In this document: in pieces, positions 1 to 8,414 of the stretch
How positions within the stretch are numbered: position 1 is the first letter of the stretch
How the letters are laid out: the number at the start of each line of letters is the position of its first letter
Assembly (NCBI GenBank): GCA_017450125.1
Contig: JAFSWZ010000014.1
Coordinates: 1-64,000, forward strand
DNA: 64,000 bases
Direction of reading: 5' to 3'
Origin: Synergistaceae bacterium
Lineage (GTDB): Bacteria; Synergistota; Synergistia; Synergistales; Aminobacteriaceae
Position numbers and translations under genes: made by a program
Notes under the pieces: generated by a model
The model's database searches: none
What the model was told of the DNA's origin: nothing
The model's input: only the letters and a program-made list of their open reading frames with translations

Positions 1-2
1 CT

Positions 3-3000
3 AGCCGAATCCCGTTCATCAACTCGCTGATATACAACCCGACTTCGCCGGACAGGTCATTCGTCAACAAAGACAGTGAACGCTCAATGTTCTTCAACTG
101 CGCGATTCCTGAGAGCCTTGCGCTTCCCAGCACTTCACCGAGCTTCGACATCGTGAAGATAGCTTCATGGAATCCCGTTTCGTCAACCGAGACAGTCAAC
201 GGGATAACTCACACGGTCTACAGGATTGAGGACAACCCTGCGTTGAAGCCTCTTGTCGGTGCTGGAGCGAACAGAATCGTCCGTCCTTCCGGCACATACG
301 AGGCCGCACTTGACTACACATCGCCATCATTCGACCAGCTCGGAACAACACGAGTGAACTCACCCGACATCGGAGCAATGGAGAAGGCTGTTACCGTTCC
401 AGTTCTCTCGGCGGACGCGAGCATTCATGTTGTCGTGAGCACCGAGATTACCCCTATCACGATAACTGACACCGAACCCAACAAAGCACTCACATGGACG
501 GTCAGCGGAGACATGCCTTCGGGAGTTGCGGCTTCAGAGGACGCAAACGGAATGACATACACCCTCAGCGGTGCGCCCGCGCAATGGGGAGATTACAGCT
601 TCTCAGTCATTGCCTCGAACGCGAAGGGCAGCCATGACGTGAAAGTCAGCGTAACCGTCTACACTCCTCCCGTTCTGCCGGACAGCGCAGACCTGAAACT
701 CATCAAGGGCGAGTCGTTCACGCAGACCATCTCCGCAGACTCGGGAAATCATCTTGTGTGGACAGCCAGCGGAGACATTCCGGCAGGGCTTGAGGTTGCA
801 AGCAGTGATGCAGGCCTAACCTTCAGCGGAACACCGACGGCGGCAGGAGATTATGAGTGTACGTTCACTGCCTCGAACTTGGCCGGAAGCGATGATGTTT
901 ACGTGAGAATGACAGTCTATGAAGTGCCCGTTCTGTCCGCGTCCTCTCTGGCAATTCACACGAGCAAGGATAAGGCTATGACCGTTCAGACCATCACGGC
1001 GACAGAAGGGAATCATCTTGCGTGGTCGGTAAGCGGGACTCTTCCGGCGGGGTTAAGTGTCGCCAGCTCGGACAACTCGGCAACCATCACAGGAACTCCT
1101 ACTGCGGCAGGGGATTACGCGTTCACTGTTACAGCGGCGAATTACGCGGGAAGTGCAGACGCGGCAGTAAGTGCTGTCGTCTATGAAGCTCCCGAACTGT
1201 CATCAAGCGCGCTCACGATTAACGCGGTAGAGAGTACAGCACTGGCGGCTCAGAGCGTGGCCATCAACGCAGGAAATCATCTAGCGTGGAGAATGACGGG
1301 GACGTTCCCAGACGGACTGAGATACACGAGCAGCGATACAACCTTCAGCATCAGCGGGACTCCTGCGGAAGGGGCGGCGGGAAGCTATGACTGTACATTC
1401 ACGGCCTCGAACTTGGCCGGAAGTGCGACGCTCAGGCTTAATGTCTCGGTGTACGCAATGCCCGTTTTGTCCGGCGACTCTGCAGTAACTGTCTACGAAG
1501 GCGAAGCGGTGAGCGCAACTGTATCCGCAGTCTCAGGGAATGATCTCGTGTGGACTAACAGCGGGACACTTCCTGACGGCTTGTCCGTGTCTGGCAGTGG
1601 CAACAGCTATACCATCAGCGGGACTCCTGCGGAAAGCACGAGAGGAATCTACGGCTACACTTTCACGGCGGAGAACTATGCTGGTGAAGCGACAAAAACA
1701 GTGATGATAAACGTACTCACCAAGAATTACGAGGTTAAGAGTGCGGATGTGTCATCGCCGACGACTCTTTCAGGCTTCCTTAACACTCTCTCGGCTGACC
1801 AGCTCGCGGCAATAGAGACCCTGAAGCTCAACGAGTACTTCACGGACTTGTCCGGCATCGAGAACCTGACGGGGCTCACAACGTTAGACCTCACCGAAGC
1901 AGCAGGGCTGACAGCAATAGACCTCAGCAGCAACGATGCGATTATGACGCTCGATATTGCGGGGAACAAGTCAGTTAAGGAGCTGAACATTTCGGGCGGG
2001 GCGTTCAAGCATGTCAACGCTGAGGAATGCTCTGCGCTCTCCGTACTGAACGCTGAAGACTGCGTAGGCCTCGAGACTTTGCTGTGCGCGTCATGCGACA
2101 TCAGCGAGCTTTATCTGTCAGGCTGTACCAGCTTGAGGATTCTGGACTTCTCTTTTAACGCAATAAGGAAGTTCAACGCGCAAGGCTTCACAGAACTGCA
2201 GACTCTGGAATGCGCCGGACAGGCAATTACCGTGCAGACGCTGTCGAGGGATTTTCCGTTACGCGACTTCCTGAGCCTCGCGAAGGTTTCAGTGGTTGAA
2301 GCTGAGCCCATCAATGTTGCTTCGGATGAAGTGAACGTGAAGGACATCACCGGCTTTGACGCTTCCGGCCAAGAGATAAGCGCGGACTACGACGAGCTTG
2401 CAGGAGTGGCGAAATTCGCTTCAGCACCTCACAGGGTAACGTACAACTACATCACCCGAGACGCTGAAAGCATGGACGTAACAATTTCGGAGTATGTAGA
2501 GCCTCCAGCACCTGCCAGCCCGGATGTTCCCGTACCTCCGACGAGCCCGGATGTTTCAGTTGACACGAAGCCTGAACCTGAGACAATAAACACGCAGGAA
2601 GAGGCAAGCCTCTCTGATGCGATAGACAATCTCACGCCAGAACAGGCGGCGGCAATAGAAACTCTGGTTGTCGGCGATAAAATCACGGATCTTTCCGGCC
2701 TCGAGAAACTCACCAACCTAGAGTCGCTGGATCTGACAAGTGCGGACTCGCTCACGGAAGTAGACCTTTCCGGCAACACGTCAGTTAAGGATGTAGACAT
2801 GACCGGCAATTCGTCAGTTACGACGCTCAATCTCGCTGGTTCTCACGTTGAGAGAGTGAATGCGGAAGGCTGTGCTTCGCTCGAGGAGGTCAACATTGAG
2901 GGCAACAAGACCATCAAGGAACTCAAGGTGAGCGGCACGAACATTTCTTCCCTGAACGCTAAGGACTGCGAGAACCTCGAAGTTCTTGAATGCGCGGCAA

Positions 3001-3506
3001 GCAGGGTAAGCAGCATGAATCTCGAGGGCTGCCGGAAACTGCGGAAGCTCGACTTCGGCGGAAATGCTGTCAGGCGATTCGATGCGGAAGGCTTCCCTGT
3101 GCTTGAGGAGCTTTTCTGCAGAGGACAGGAAGCAAGCGTGTCGACTCTGGGGCGGGTCTTCAGACTGCTCAACTTCATAATGTCAGCGCAGGTGTCGGGA
3201 GTTTCTGCTTCTGCCGACGGTGATAACAAGGTTCTGAACGTCAAGGGCTATGATGCGTCCGGCCAAGAAATAGCGTCGCAGTACAACCCGGAGACCGGCG
3301 AAGTTACGTTCGCAAGTGCGCCGTCAAGCATAACCTACGATTACGATACCGGCTTTGAAGGCGCATCGATGGACGTTACGGTTAGAGGGAGTGCCTCCGA
3401 AGAGACTGGCGATGTCGGAAGTCCGTCCGGCGGCTGCGATTCGGGAGCTGCGGCAATGGCGGTTCTCGCGCTCTCGGCGGTATTCGTTCTCTCGAAGAAG
3501 AAGTAA
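3..3506 (+). CDS. Large surface protein, 5' partial: beta-helix end, Ig-like repeats, two LRR blocks, Synergist-CTERM anchor
   Basis: The frame is open to base 3, so the true start lies outside the window; the first internal ATG is at 87. In residues counted from that ATG, about 1-100 look like the end of a parallel beta-helix, closing with PDIGAME as in choice-of-anchor Q proteins. Residues ~101-548 hold five ~88-residue putative-Ig (He_PIG-like) repeats, each starting near VPVLS or a variant. Leucine-rich repeats occupy ~556-740 and ~835-1010, separated by a Pro-rich linker (~800-830). The end (GGCDSGAAAM, hydrophobic helix, KKK) matches the Synergist-CTERM sorting type, so the protein is probably exported, processed and retained at the surface. 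Adhesion is an inference; no catalytic motif is visible. Confidence 0.85.
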   Translation, partial: SRIPFINSLIYNPTSPDRSFVNKDSERSMFFNCAIPESLALPSTSPSFDIVKIASWNPVSSTETVNGITHTVYRIEDNPALKPLVGAGANRIVRPSGTYEAALDYTSPSFDQLGTTRVNSPDIGAMEKAVTVPVLSADASIHVVVSTEITPITITDTEPNKALTWTVSGDMPSGVAASEDANGMTYTLSGAPAQWGDYSFSVIASNAKGSHDVKVSVTVYTPPVLPDSADLKLIKGESFTQTISADSGNHLVWTASGDIPAGLEVASSDAGLTFSGTPTAAGDYECTFTASNLAGSDDVYVRMTVYEVPVLSASSLAIHTSKDKAMTVQTITATEGNHLAWSVSGTLPAGLSVASSDNSATITGTPTAAGDYAFTVTAANYAGSADAAVSAVVYEAPELSSSALTINAVESTALAAQSVAINAGNHLAWRMTGTFPDGLRYTSSDTTFSISGTPAEGAAGSYDCTFTASNLAGSATLRLNVSVYAMPVLSGDSAVTVYEGEAVSATVSAVSGNDLVWTNSGTLPDGLSVSGSGNSYTISGTPAESTRGIYGYTFTAENYAGEATKTVMINVLTKNYEVKSADVSSPTTLSGFLNTLSADQLAAIETLKLNEYFTDLSGIENLTGLTTLDLTEAAGLTAIDLSSNDAIMTLDIAGNKSVKELNISGGAFKHVNAEECSALSVLNAEDCVGLETLLCASCDISELYLSGCTSLRILDFSFNAIRKFNAQGFTELQTLECAGQAITVQTLSRDFPLRDFLSLAKVSVVEAEPINVASDEVNVKDITGFDASGQEISADYDELAGVAKFASAPHRVTYNYITRDAESMDVTISEYVEPPAPASPDVPVPPTSPDVSVDTKPEPETINTQEEASLSDAIDNLTPEQAAAIETLVVGDKITDLSGLEKLTNLESLDLTSADSLTEVDLSGNTSVKDVDMTGNSSVTTLNLAGSHVERVNAEGCASLEEVNIEGNKTIKELKVSGTNISSLNAKDCENLEVLECAASRVSSMNLEGCRKLRKLDFGGNAVRRFDAEGFPVLEELFCRGQEASVSTLGRVFRLLNFIMSAQVSGVSASADGDNKVLNVKGYDASGQEIASQYNPETGEVTFASAPSSITYDYDTGFEGASMDVTVRGSASEETGDVGSPSGGCDSGAAAMAVLALSAVFVLSKKK

Positions 3507-3515
3507 CACGGCGAG

Positions 3516-3549
3516 TTCTCCCCTCTGTACAGCGCAGGGGGGAATTTCT
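3516..3549 (+). terminator. Probable intrinsic terminator after the surface protein
   Basis: A 9-bp stem pairs TTCTCCCCT with AGGGGGGAA (one G-T pair) around an 11-base loop and is followed by TTTCT. It starts ten bases after the stop codon. The U-tract is short. Confidence 0.55.
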
Positions 3550-3563
3550 ATGCAGAATGCTGG

Positions 3564-3572
3564 TGCTATAAT
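3564..3572 (+). promoter_or_regulatory. Extended -10 promoter element upstream of the MATE gene
   Basis: TGCTATAAT is a perfect TATAAT preceded by TG at the extended -10 spacing. No good -35 is visible. It lies ~110 bases before the MATE start and after the preceding terminator. Confidence 0.45.
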
Positions 3573-3682
3573 TTACTCAAGCTGTGCAGCTAGAATGCGT
3601 ACTGCGTCCTACGGTAAGTCCAGGCTTATTACGGGCAGACGCAATTTTTTTTTGTCGCCCGAAACATCATGAGGTGATAATC

Positions 3683-5083
3683 TTGAACTCCAGCATTTTC
3701 CTTGAACGCGAGCCGGTCAGCAGACTTCTCGTGAAGTATTCCGTCCCGTTAATCGTGTCCCTTCTCGTTGCGGCACTCTATAACATCGTCGACCAGATAT
3801 TTATCGCCAACGCACACTATCTCGGCTCTAACGGAAACGCCGCAAACAACGTAGTTTTTCCCCTCACAGTCATTGCTTTGGCTTTCACGCTGTTAATCGG
3901 CGACGGTGCATGTGCCTTCGTGAGCATGTCTCTCGGTTCGAGGCAGACGAAGCAGGCCGGTGATGCTGTCGGCAGTGCGGCTCTGCTGTCCGCGACGCTC
4001 GGGGTAATAATCGCGTGCGTGTACTGGCTGTTACGCGAGGAGCTCCTGACCTTCTTCGGCGGACGCGTGAATGACGAGACTTTCAGGCTTGCGATGGAAT
4101 ATTTTTCGTGGATAATTCCTGGTATTCCGTTCTATGTTTTCGGTCAGGCCATGAACCCGATAATCTCCGCCGACGGAAGCCCCGAGTACGTGATGTTCTC
4201 TACGCTTTGCGGTGCGGGCATCAACATTGTGCTTGACCCGCTGTTCATCTTCGGCTTCCACTGGGGAATGACGGGGGCGGCTGTCGCTACGATAATGGGG
4301 CAGATTTTCACGGCCTTGATGTCCCTGCGCTACCTCTCGAGGAAGATGAAGGCAGTAGACTTTTCCCGCAAGAACCTTCATTACAGCCCGCGCCTGATGA
4401 GGAGATACCTTCCTCTTGGCCTGTGCAGCTTCATTTCTCAGGTATCGATAGTTATCAGCGTTGCGGCGGTGAACATGATGATTCGGAAGTACGGCGCGCT
4501 TCACGAGGTTTTCGGCAAGCCGGAATTTTCCCAGATACCTATGGCAGTAATCGGCATCGTCATGAAATTCTTTCAGATAGTGATCTCCGTGTGCGTAGGA
4601 CTTTCCGCGAGCTGTACACCGATAACCGCCTACAACATCGGCGCGGGGCATCCTGAACGTGTGCGCAGTCTCTTCACGCTTCTTCTTGCGTGCGAGGCAG
4701 TGCTCGGTGCTGCGGCGTTCGTGATTGTTGAGGTCTTCCCGATGTACATTGCTGATTTGTTCGGAGCATCCGGCGAGAGCGTGTACTACATGGCTTTCAC
4801 GGTGCACAGCTTCAGGGTGTACCTGTGCCTTATCGTCCTTGCGTGCATCAATAAGGCCGCGTTCATCTTCATTCAGGCGATGGGCAGGGCGTGGACTTCT
4901 GCGGGGCTGTCCGTTGTGCGCGAGGTTGTGTTTGGTGCAGGGCTGACGGTGATTATGCCGATGTTCATGGGGCTCGAAGGCGTTTTGTGGTCAATGCCGG
5001 CCTCTGACGGGCTGACGTTCATTGTGTCGGCGGCTGTTATTGCGATGATTTACCGTGAGTTAGGCCAAGAAGTTGATGCTTGA
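3683..5083 (+). CDS. MATE family multidrug/metabolite efflux transporter
   Basis: This 466-residue polytopic protein resembles MATE exporters (cation-driven drug or metabolite antiporters of the inner membrane): about 12 hydrophobic segments in two halves, beginning LLVKYSVPLIVSLLVAALY and containing an NPIISADGSP-type motif after the fourth segment. I chose the TTG at 3683 because GAGGTG lies six bases upstream; the frame stays open to an ATG at 3584, but that would add a non-membrane leader with no good ribosome binding site. It is a single gene with its own promoter element. Family is secure; substrate is unknown. Confidence 0.88.
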   Translation: MNSSIFLEREPVSRLLVKYSVPLIVSLLVAALYNIVDQIFIANAHYLGSNGNAANNVVFPLTVIALAFTLLIGDGACAFVSMSLGSRQTKQAGDAVGSAALLSATLGVIIACVYWLLREELLTFFGGRVNDETFRLAMEYFSWIIPGIPFYVFGQAMNPIISADGSPEYVMFSTLCGAGINIVLDPLFIFGFHWGMTGAAVATIMGQIFTALMSLRYLSRKMKAVDFSRKNLHYSPRLMRRYLPLGLCSFISQVSIVISVAAVNMMIRKYGALHEVFGKPEFSQIPMAVIGIVMKFFQIVISVCVGLSASCTPITAYNIGAGHPERVRSLFTLLLACEAVLGAAAFVIVEVFPMYIADLFGASGESVYYMAFTVHSFRVYLCLIVLACINKAAFIFIQAMGRAWTSAGLSVVREVVFGAGLTVIMPMFMGLEGVLWSMPASDGLTFIVSAAVIAMIYRELGQEVDA

Positions 5084-5108
5084 CAAATCAAATACTGTGT
5101 TATAAATT
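5080..5108 (+). promoter_or_regulatory. Promoter for the DUF3793-flavodoxin pair
   Basis: A consensus TTGACA at 5080-5085, overlapping the end of the MATE gene, is followed by an AT-rich -10 (TATAAA after 15 bases or TAAATT after 17). Confidence 0.5.
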
Positions 5109-5149
5109 TTTACCCATCAAACAAACTCACGGACGAGGCAAAAACATCT

Positions 5150-5746
5150 ATGGCACACAAAGACGCAGATATTATCATGAGTTTCATGAGGTATGTCAGG
5201 GAATTACCGCCCGAACAGTTTTTGAGGAGTATGCTGTTATGTTTCTGTGCACCAACTATAGCAGGACTGAAGGCAGCAACTCTCCTCAACTTTAAGCGCG
5301 GTATTCATGAAGATATGCGTTCGTTGTGGCTTGAGCACGCTGACGAGTGGCTGTGTGCCCTAAATGTTCAGTGGGTCTTACTGAACAAACACGGCAGCAA
5401 CGCTCTCGTCCTTCTCTACAGGCGCGAGCTTCTGGCAGAGGCTCTCGGTTGTTCTGAGGCCTGCTCGATACTCAGGGAACACGGCTACCCTCTTCATGAC
5501 CTTGATGCGTGCCTTGAGTGCCTTCGCGGGAGACTGTGCGGGACGTTCCCTCACGAGATCGGGCTGTTCCTAGATTACCCGCCGGAAGACGTGAGAGGCT
5601 TCATCGAGAACAGAGCACCGAAACAGTTATCTTGCCCGTGCTGCTACTGGAAGGTGTACGGCAATGCGGAGGCAGCTCGGAGGAAGTTCCTGATGTACAA
5701 GCAGGCAGAGTGTGAAGCAGCCCGTAAGATTCTTGCGGGCGAGTAA
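5150..5746 (+). CDS. DUF3793 family protein
   Basis: This 198-residue cytoplasmic protein has the pattern of DUF3793 (PF12672): an N-terminal PTIAGLKAATLLNF-like segment, a VLLYRRELL core, then FPHEIGLFLDYPPEDVRGFIEN and a YWKVYG segment near the C-terminus. Biochemical role is not established. In anaerobes these genes are often next to a flavodoxin, as here (18-base gap), suggesting a shared redox or iron-related job. Cysteines cluster at CLECLRGRLCG and CPCC, which could bind a metal (inference). Confidence 0.85.
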   Translation: MAHKDADIIMSFMRYVRELPPEQFLRSMLLCFCAPTIAGLKAATLLNFKRGIHEDMRSLWLEHADEWLCALNVQWVLLNKHGSNALVLLYRRELLAEALGCSEACSILREHGYPLHDLDACLECLRGRLCGTFPHEIGLFLDYPPEDVRGFIENRAPKQLSCPCCYWKVYGNAEAARRKFLMYKQAECEAARKILAGE

Positions 5747-5764
5747 ATACATGGAGGCAGAGTT

Positions 5765-6184
5765 ATGGCGAAAGTACTTGTAGTGTATGTGTCGACAACG
5801 GGCAACACCGAGAAGATGGCGAACGTAATCGCTGATGCGGCGAAGGGTGCAGGGGCTGACGTAACCCTGAAGACGGTCGGAGAAGCCAGCGTTGACGAGC
5901 TTGCGGGCTATGATGTAGTGGCGTTCGGTTCTCCTGCGATGGGCGCGGAAGTCCTCGAGGAAGGCGAGATGGAGCCGTTCTTCAGTGAGGCAGAGGGCAA
6001 GATAAGCGGCAAGAAGGTCGCAGTGTTCGGGTCGTACGACTGGGGCGACGGCGAGTGGCTGAGGACGTGGGAGGACAGGTGCAAGGCCGCTGGTGCTGAG
6101 GTTGTGGCGAGCGTGAAGGCACATCTTGAGCCGGATGATGACGCTCTGGCGGAGTGCAAGGCGTTCGGAGCAAAGCTGGCGTAA
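5765..6184 (+). CDS. Flavodoxin
   Basis: A 139-residue flavodoxin, the usual length for the short-chain type. The FMN phosphate loop STTGNTEKMA is at ~10-19, the first isoalloxazine loop contains GSPAMGAEVLEE (~60), and the GSYDWGDGEW loop is near 97. It carries one or two electrons between cytoplasmic redox enzymes as a low-potential, iron-sparing substitute for ferredoxin. GGAGG lies upstream of the ATG. It is co-transcribed with the DUF3793 gene and followed by a clear terminator. Confidence 0.93.
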   Translation: MAKVLVVYVSTTGNTEKMANVIADAAKGAGADVTLKTVGEASVDELAGYDVVAFGSPAMGAEVLEEGEMEPFFSEAEGKISGKKVAVFGSYDWGDGEWLRTWEDRCKAAGAEVVASVKAHLEPDDDALAECKAFGAKLA

Positions 6185-6197
6185 TTACGTAAATTTT

Positions 6198-6235
6198 CCT
6201 CCCGTTGAAGGTTTGGCGGGAGGGTTTGTTGTTTC
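6198..6235 (+). terminator. Intrinsic terminator after flavodoxin
   Basis: A perfect 7-bp stem (CCTCCCG / CGGGAGG) with a 12-base loop is followed by GTTTGTTGTTT. Confidence 0.8.
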
Positions 6236-6239
6236 CCGC

Positions 6240-6948
6240 ACGGTCAAAGCGTTTCTTGGGGACACCGTAGACCAGGTACATGATGTCAGAGTCGTTGTCG
6301 TCATTGAAGTAGTCGTTGATGGCTACGAGCTCTCTGACCGCTTCGGGCTCTGCACTGTAAGCAAACTTCAGAGCCGCGCAAGCACCGATATTCAGGTTGG
6401 CGATTATCGCTGAAGCGCATATCACTTTCAGTAATGATCTATGTTGTTGTTGACCTCGAAGCCCTTGAACATTAGGCACACGTACATCAAGACGATGCCC
6501 GACACAGCGAGGAGTTTTGCTCGTCGGCGGCTTATGGTATCAGCGTCGATGTCCTGCGTGCACGCGAAGAACAGCATAAACAGCGGCCAGTAGAGCACTT
6601 CGGACATGAACGTCATAGCTATCATCATCTCAGGGAGAATAGCCGTGAAGATGGCGATGAAGTACTTTGTGCGCCTCCTGAGACCCAGTTCACCGGCAAT
6701 CAGCCAAGCAAATATCACGGACAGATTCATCAAGACTATGTTACCGAAACCCTATAGCTTTCAGACGCAGAACTACGTCTTTGATGGCAAAGAACGGCAT
6801 CAGTGCCAGCGAATAACCTATCTTCTGGTAATCAGACGCAAGTCCGCGAATAGTTCAGGACAGTATACTGCAGGACAACGTGAAGGAGTATGTTGCAGAT
6901 AACTAAGAGGAGGAGTCCTGCCGCGTCGTTATGCTTCTCAGTCTTCAT
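6240..6948 (-). pseudogene. Decayed polytopic membrane protein, probably glycan-related
   Basis: The minus strand holds pieces of one membrane protein in different frames. It starts with an ATG at 6948 (MKTEKHNDAAGLLLL), breaks near 6845, continues in another frame (SDYQKIGYSLALMPFF...), then in the 6733-6428 frame (LSVIFAWLIAGELGLRR to MFKGFEVNNN), and finally in a third frame ending near PKKRFDRAG at ~6240. At least two or three frameshifts are needed. Its start overlaps the stop of the preceding GT2 remnant by ATGA, so the two were an operon. A glycan polymerase or membrane glycosyltransferase is plausible from context; the family is not identified. Confidence 0.65.
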
Positions 6949-7180
6949 GAGCCTACACCTTCTTCCACCCGCCACCTGTTAATCTCCTGAAGCCGGAACT
7001 CAAATTCTCTGCGCTCCTTGTGCTTTATGGAGTTGCTGAAATTGTGGAAGGGGCTCTTGTTCTGCTGGAAGTAAGTTGAGGAAAGACGGCAGCCGGTTAC
7101 CATGCCAGCACCCTCCTCATGAACGTGGGCGTACATTTCCAGGCTGTCTTCTGCAGGGTAAGTGTCGTCGCCTGAACTAT
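6945..7180 (-). pseudogene. C-terminal remnant of a family 2 glycosyltransferase
   Basis: The remnant carries GDDTYPAED, then GAGMVTGCRLSSTYF and NKSPFHNFSNS, the conserved C-terminal half of GT2 enzymes that typically read ADGDDTYP and GDRLSSTYFxENKRPFHNFGN. The N-terminal half, with the nucleotide-sugar-binding region, is absent: upstream sequence near 7180-7259 no longer resembles the family. It ends with a TGA overlapping the start of the membrane-protein remnant. Confidence 0.7.
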
Positions 7181-7259
7181 TGTAGCACACAAGCAAGAAA
7201 TACGCCGGGCATATTACTACACGGCGTTAGAAATTAACGGAGCACAAACCTTCAGCAGG

Positions 7260-8177
7260 TTATACCCACTCGTCTATCTTCTTCCCGGATATACCCCACT
7301 CTACAAATTTCCCGCTGAGATTGCAATACCTGCAGGCAGGAATGGGCTCTGCAAGCCTGCGCAGAATCTCCTTCGCGCTCAGTTCTCCGTAAATGTCCAC
7401 AGAGTCGCTGTCTGTAATGAGGATGTCTTTCCTGAAGAAGTTTGAGAAGTGATGTACATGCGGCGCAAAGCAACAGGTATACAGCCTTCCATGACTAAGC
7501 GTGATGCAGTCGACAGAATGAGGGCATATCCCGAAGTTGATATTTATGTTGCTGTCTCCGGCAAGATTTACGGGACGTATGATGAACAAATCCCGTTCTT
7601 TGTCGCTTTGATTCCAAGCCCATCTGACTTGTACGCCGAACTTCAAAGCCGAGTCTCTTATTTTGTCTATAGGGAGATTTATCGGGTAGGCTGATATGAG
7701 TATGCCTGTATTGCTGTCGCGGCAGGACTCCCAGAAATCATCCTTCATTTGCGGCAGAAGTATGCCGTTCGTGAACACGGAGATTTCCCCATCAGAGAAA
7801 TTCTCTCTGGCAATCCTAACCAAAGTGCTGATCTCCGGGTGGAGCAGAGGCTCGCCGCCCATGAGCCATATGCGCTCGCATGTGTGGGAGAACACATCTC
7901 CCAGCCTAATGAAATCCCTGCGGAACTCCTCAACATCAACAAATTCCGGCCCGGCTAATGGTGAAAAGTTGCTGCATCCCCTGCAGTTCAGGTTGCAATG
8001 CTCAACGAGGTGCATTTCGAACTTCAGCTTTGCAGGTACTTTCTTCAGAGGCAGATGCAAGCACATCCTGATTCTGGCTGCAATAGACTTGATAAACATT
8101 CTGATGTGATCTAGTACAGGCAATACGGAGACAGGACAGATTCTCTTGAGGAAATTCCGAAGCCGCTGGATTACCAT
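7260..8177 (-). CDS. Radical SAM protein with SPASM-like C-terminus, glycan-locus type
   Basis: A 305-residue protein with a CNLNCRGC motif (C-x3-C-x2-C) at ~60-67 for the 4Fe-4S/SAM cluster, a GGEP motif near 107, and a C-terminal cysteine set (CPHSVDC, CC, CRYC) that may bind an auxiliary cluster. The fold and order match radical SAM/SPASM-like proteins. It sits just upstream, on the same strand, of two decayed glycan genes, so it may have acted on a surface polysaccharide or its precursor. Substrate unknown. The frame is intact although its neighbours are degraded. Confidence 0.8.
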   Translation of the reverse strand: MVIQRLRNFLKRICPVSVLPVLDHIRMFIKSIAARIRMCLHLPLKKVPAKLKFEMHLVEHCNLNCRGCSNFSPLAGPEFVDVEEFRRDFIRLGDVFSHTCERIWLMGGEPLLHPEISTLVRIARENFSDGEISVFTNGILLPQMKDDFWESCRDSNTGILISAYPINLPIDKIRDSALKFGVQVRWAWNQSDKERDLFIIRPVNLAGDSNININFGICPHSVDCITLSHGRLYTCCFAPHVHHFSNFFRKDILITDSDSVDIYGELSAKEILRRLAEPIPACRYCNLSGKFVEWGISGKKIDEWV

Positions 8178-8266
8178 ATTGTTCTACCTCTTTCAGCAAA
8201 ACAATACAGCGAAGTGTAAACAGGCGATATTATTCTTGTACAGGGAAAAACGGGACAGACTAAGCT

Positions 8267-8301
8267 ACTGCGAACTGCGAACTGCGAACTGCGAACTGCG
8301 A
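8267..8301. repeat. Five tandem copies of a 7-bp unit (ACTGCGA)
   Basis: Five perfect head-to-tail copies of ACTGCGA lie in the 237-base gap between the radical SAM gene and the end of aspS. No other gene or RNA is recognised in this gap apart from the aspS terminator. Confidence 0.95.
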
Positions 8302-8370
8302 ATATTATACGCACACGCGTTCATCACTGTCAACCTCCTTAATGCTGGGATTTCGGAGATTATATCATAA

Positions 8371-8403
8371 AAAATTTCCCCCCTGCTTTTGCCGGCAAGG
8401 GGG
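8371..8403 (-). terminator. Intrinsic terminator of aspS
   Basis: On the minus strand a 9-bp stem (CCCCCTTGC / GCAGGGGGG, one G-T pair) with an 8-base loop is followed by AAATTTTTT. Confidence 0.85.
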
Positions 8404-8414
8404 ATTGATGATTC

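Noticed and set aside
1727-3244. Several 120-130 codon minus-strand frames under the surface-protein gene
   Set aside because: They mirror the Ser/Leu-rich repeats of the real gene and show no independent signals.
4031-4807. A 258-codon frame on the minus strand opposite the MATE gene
   Set aside because: It is antisense to a clear transporter, has His/Arg-rich composition typical of shadow frames and no ribosome binding site or family.
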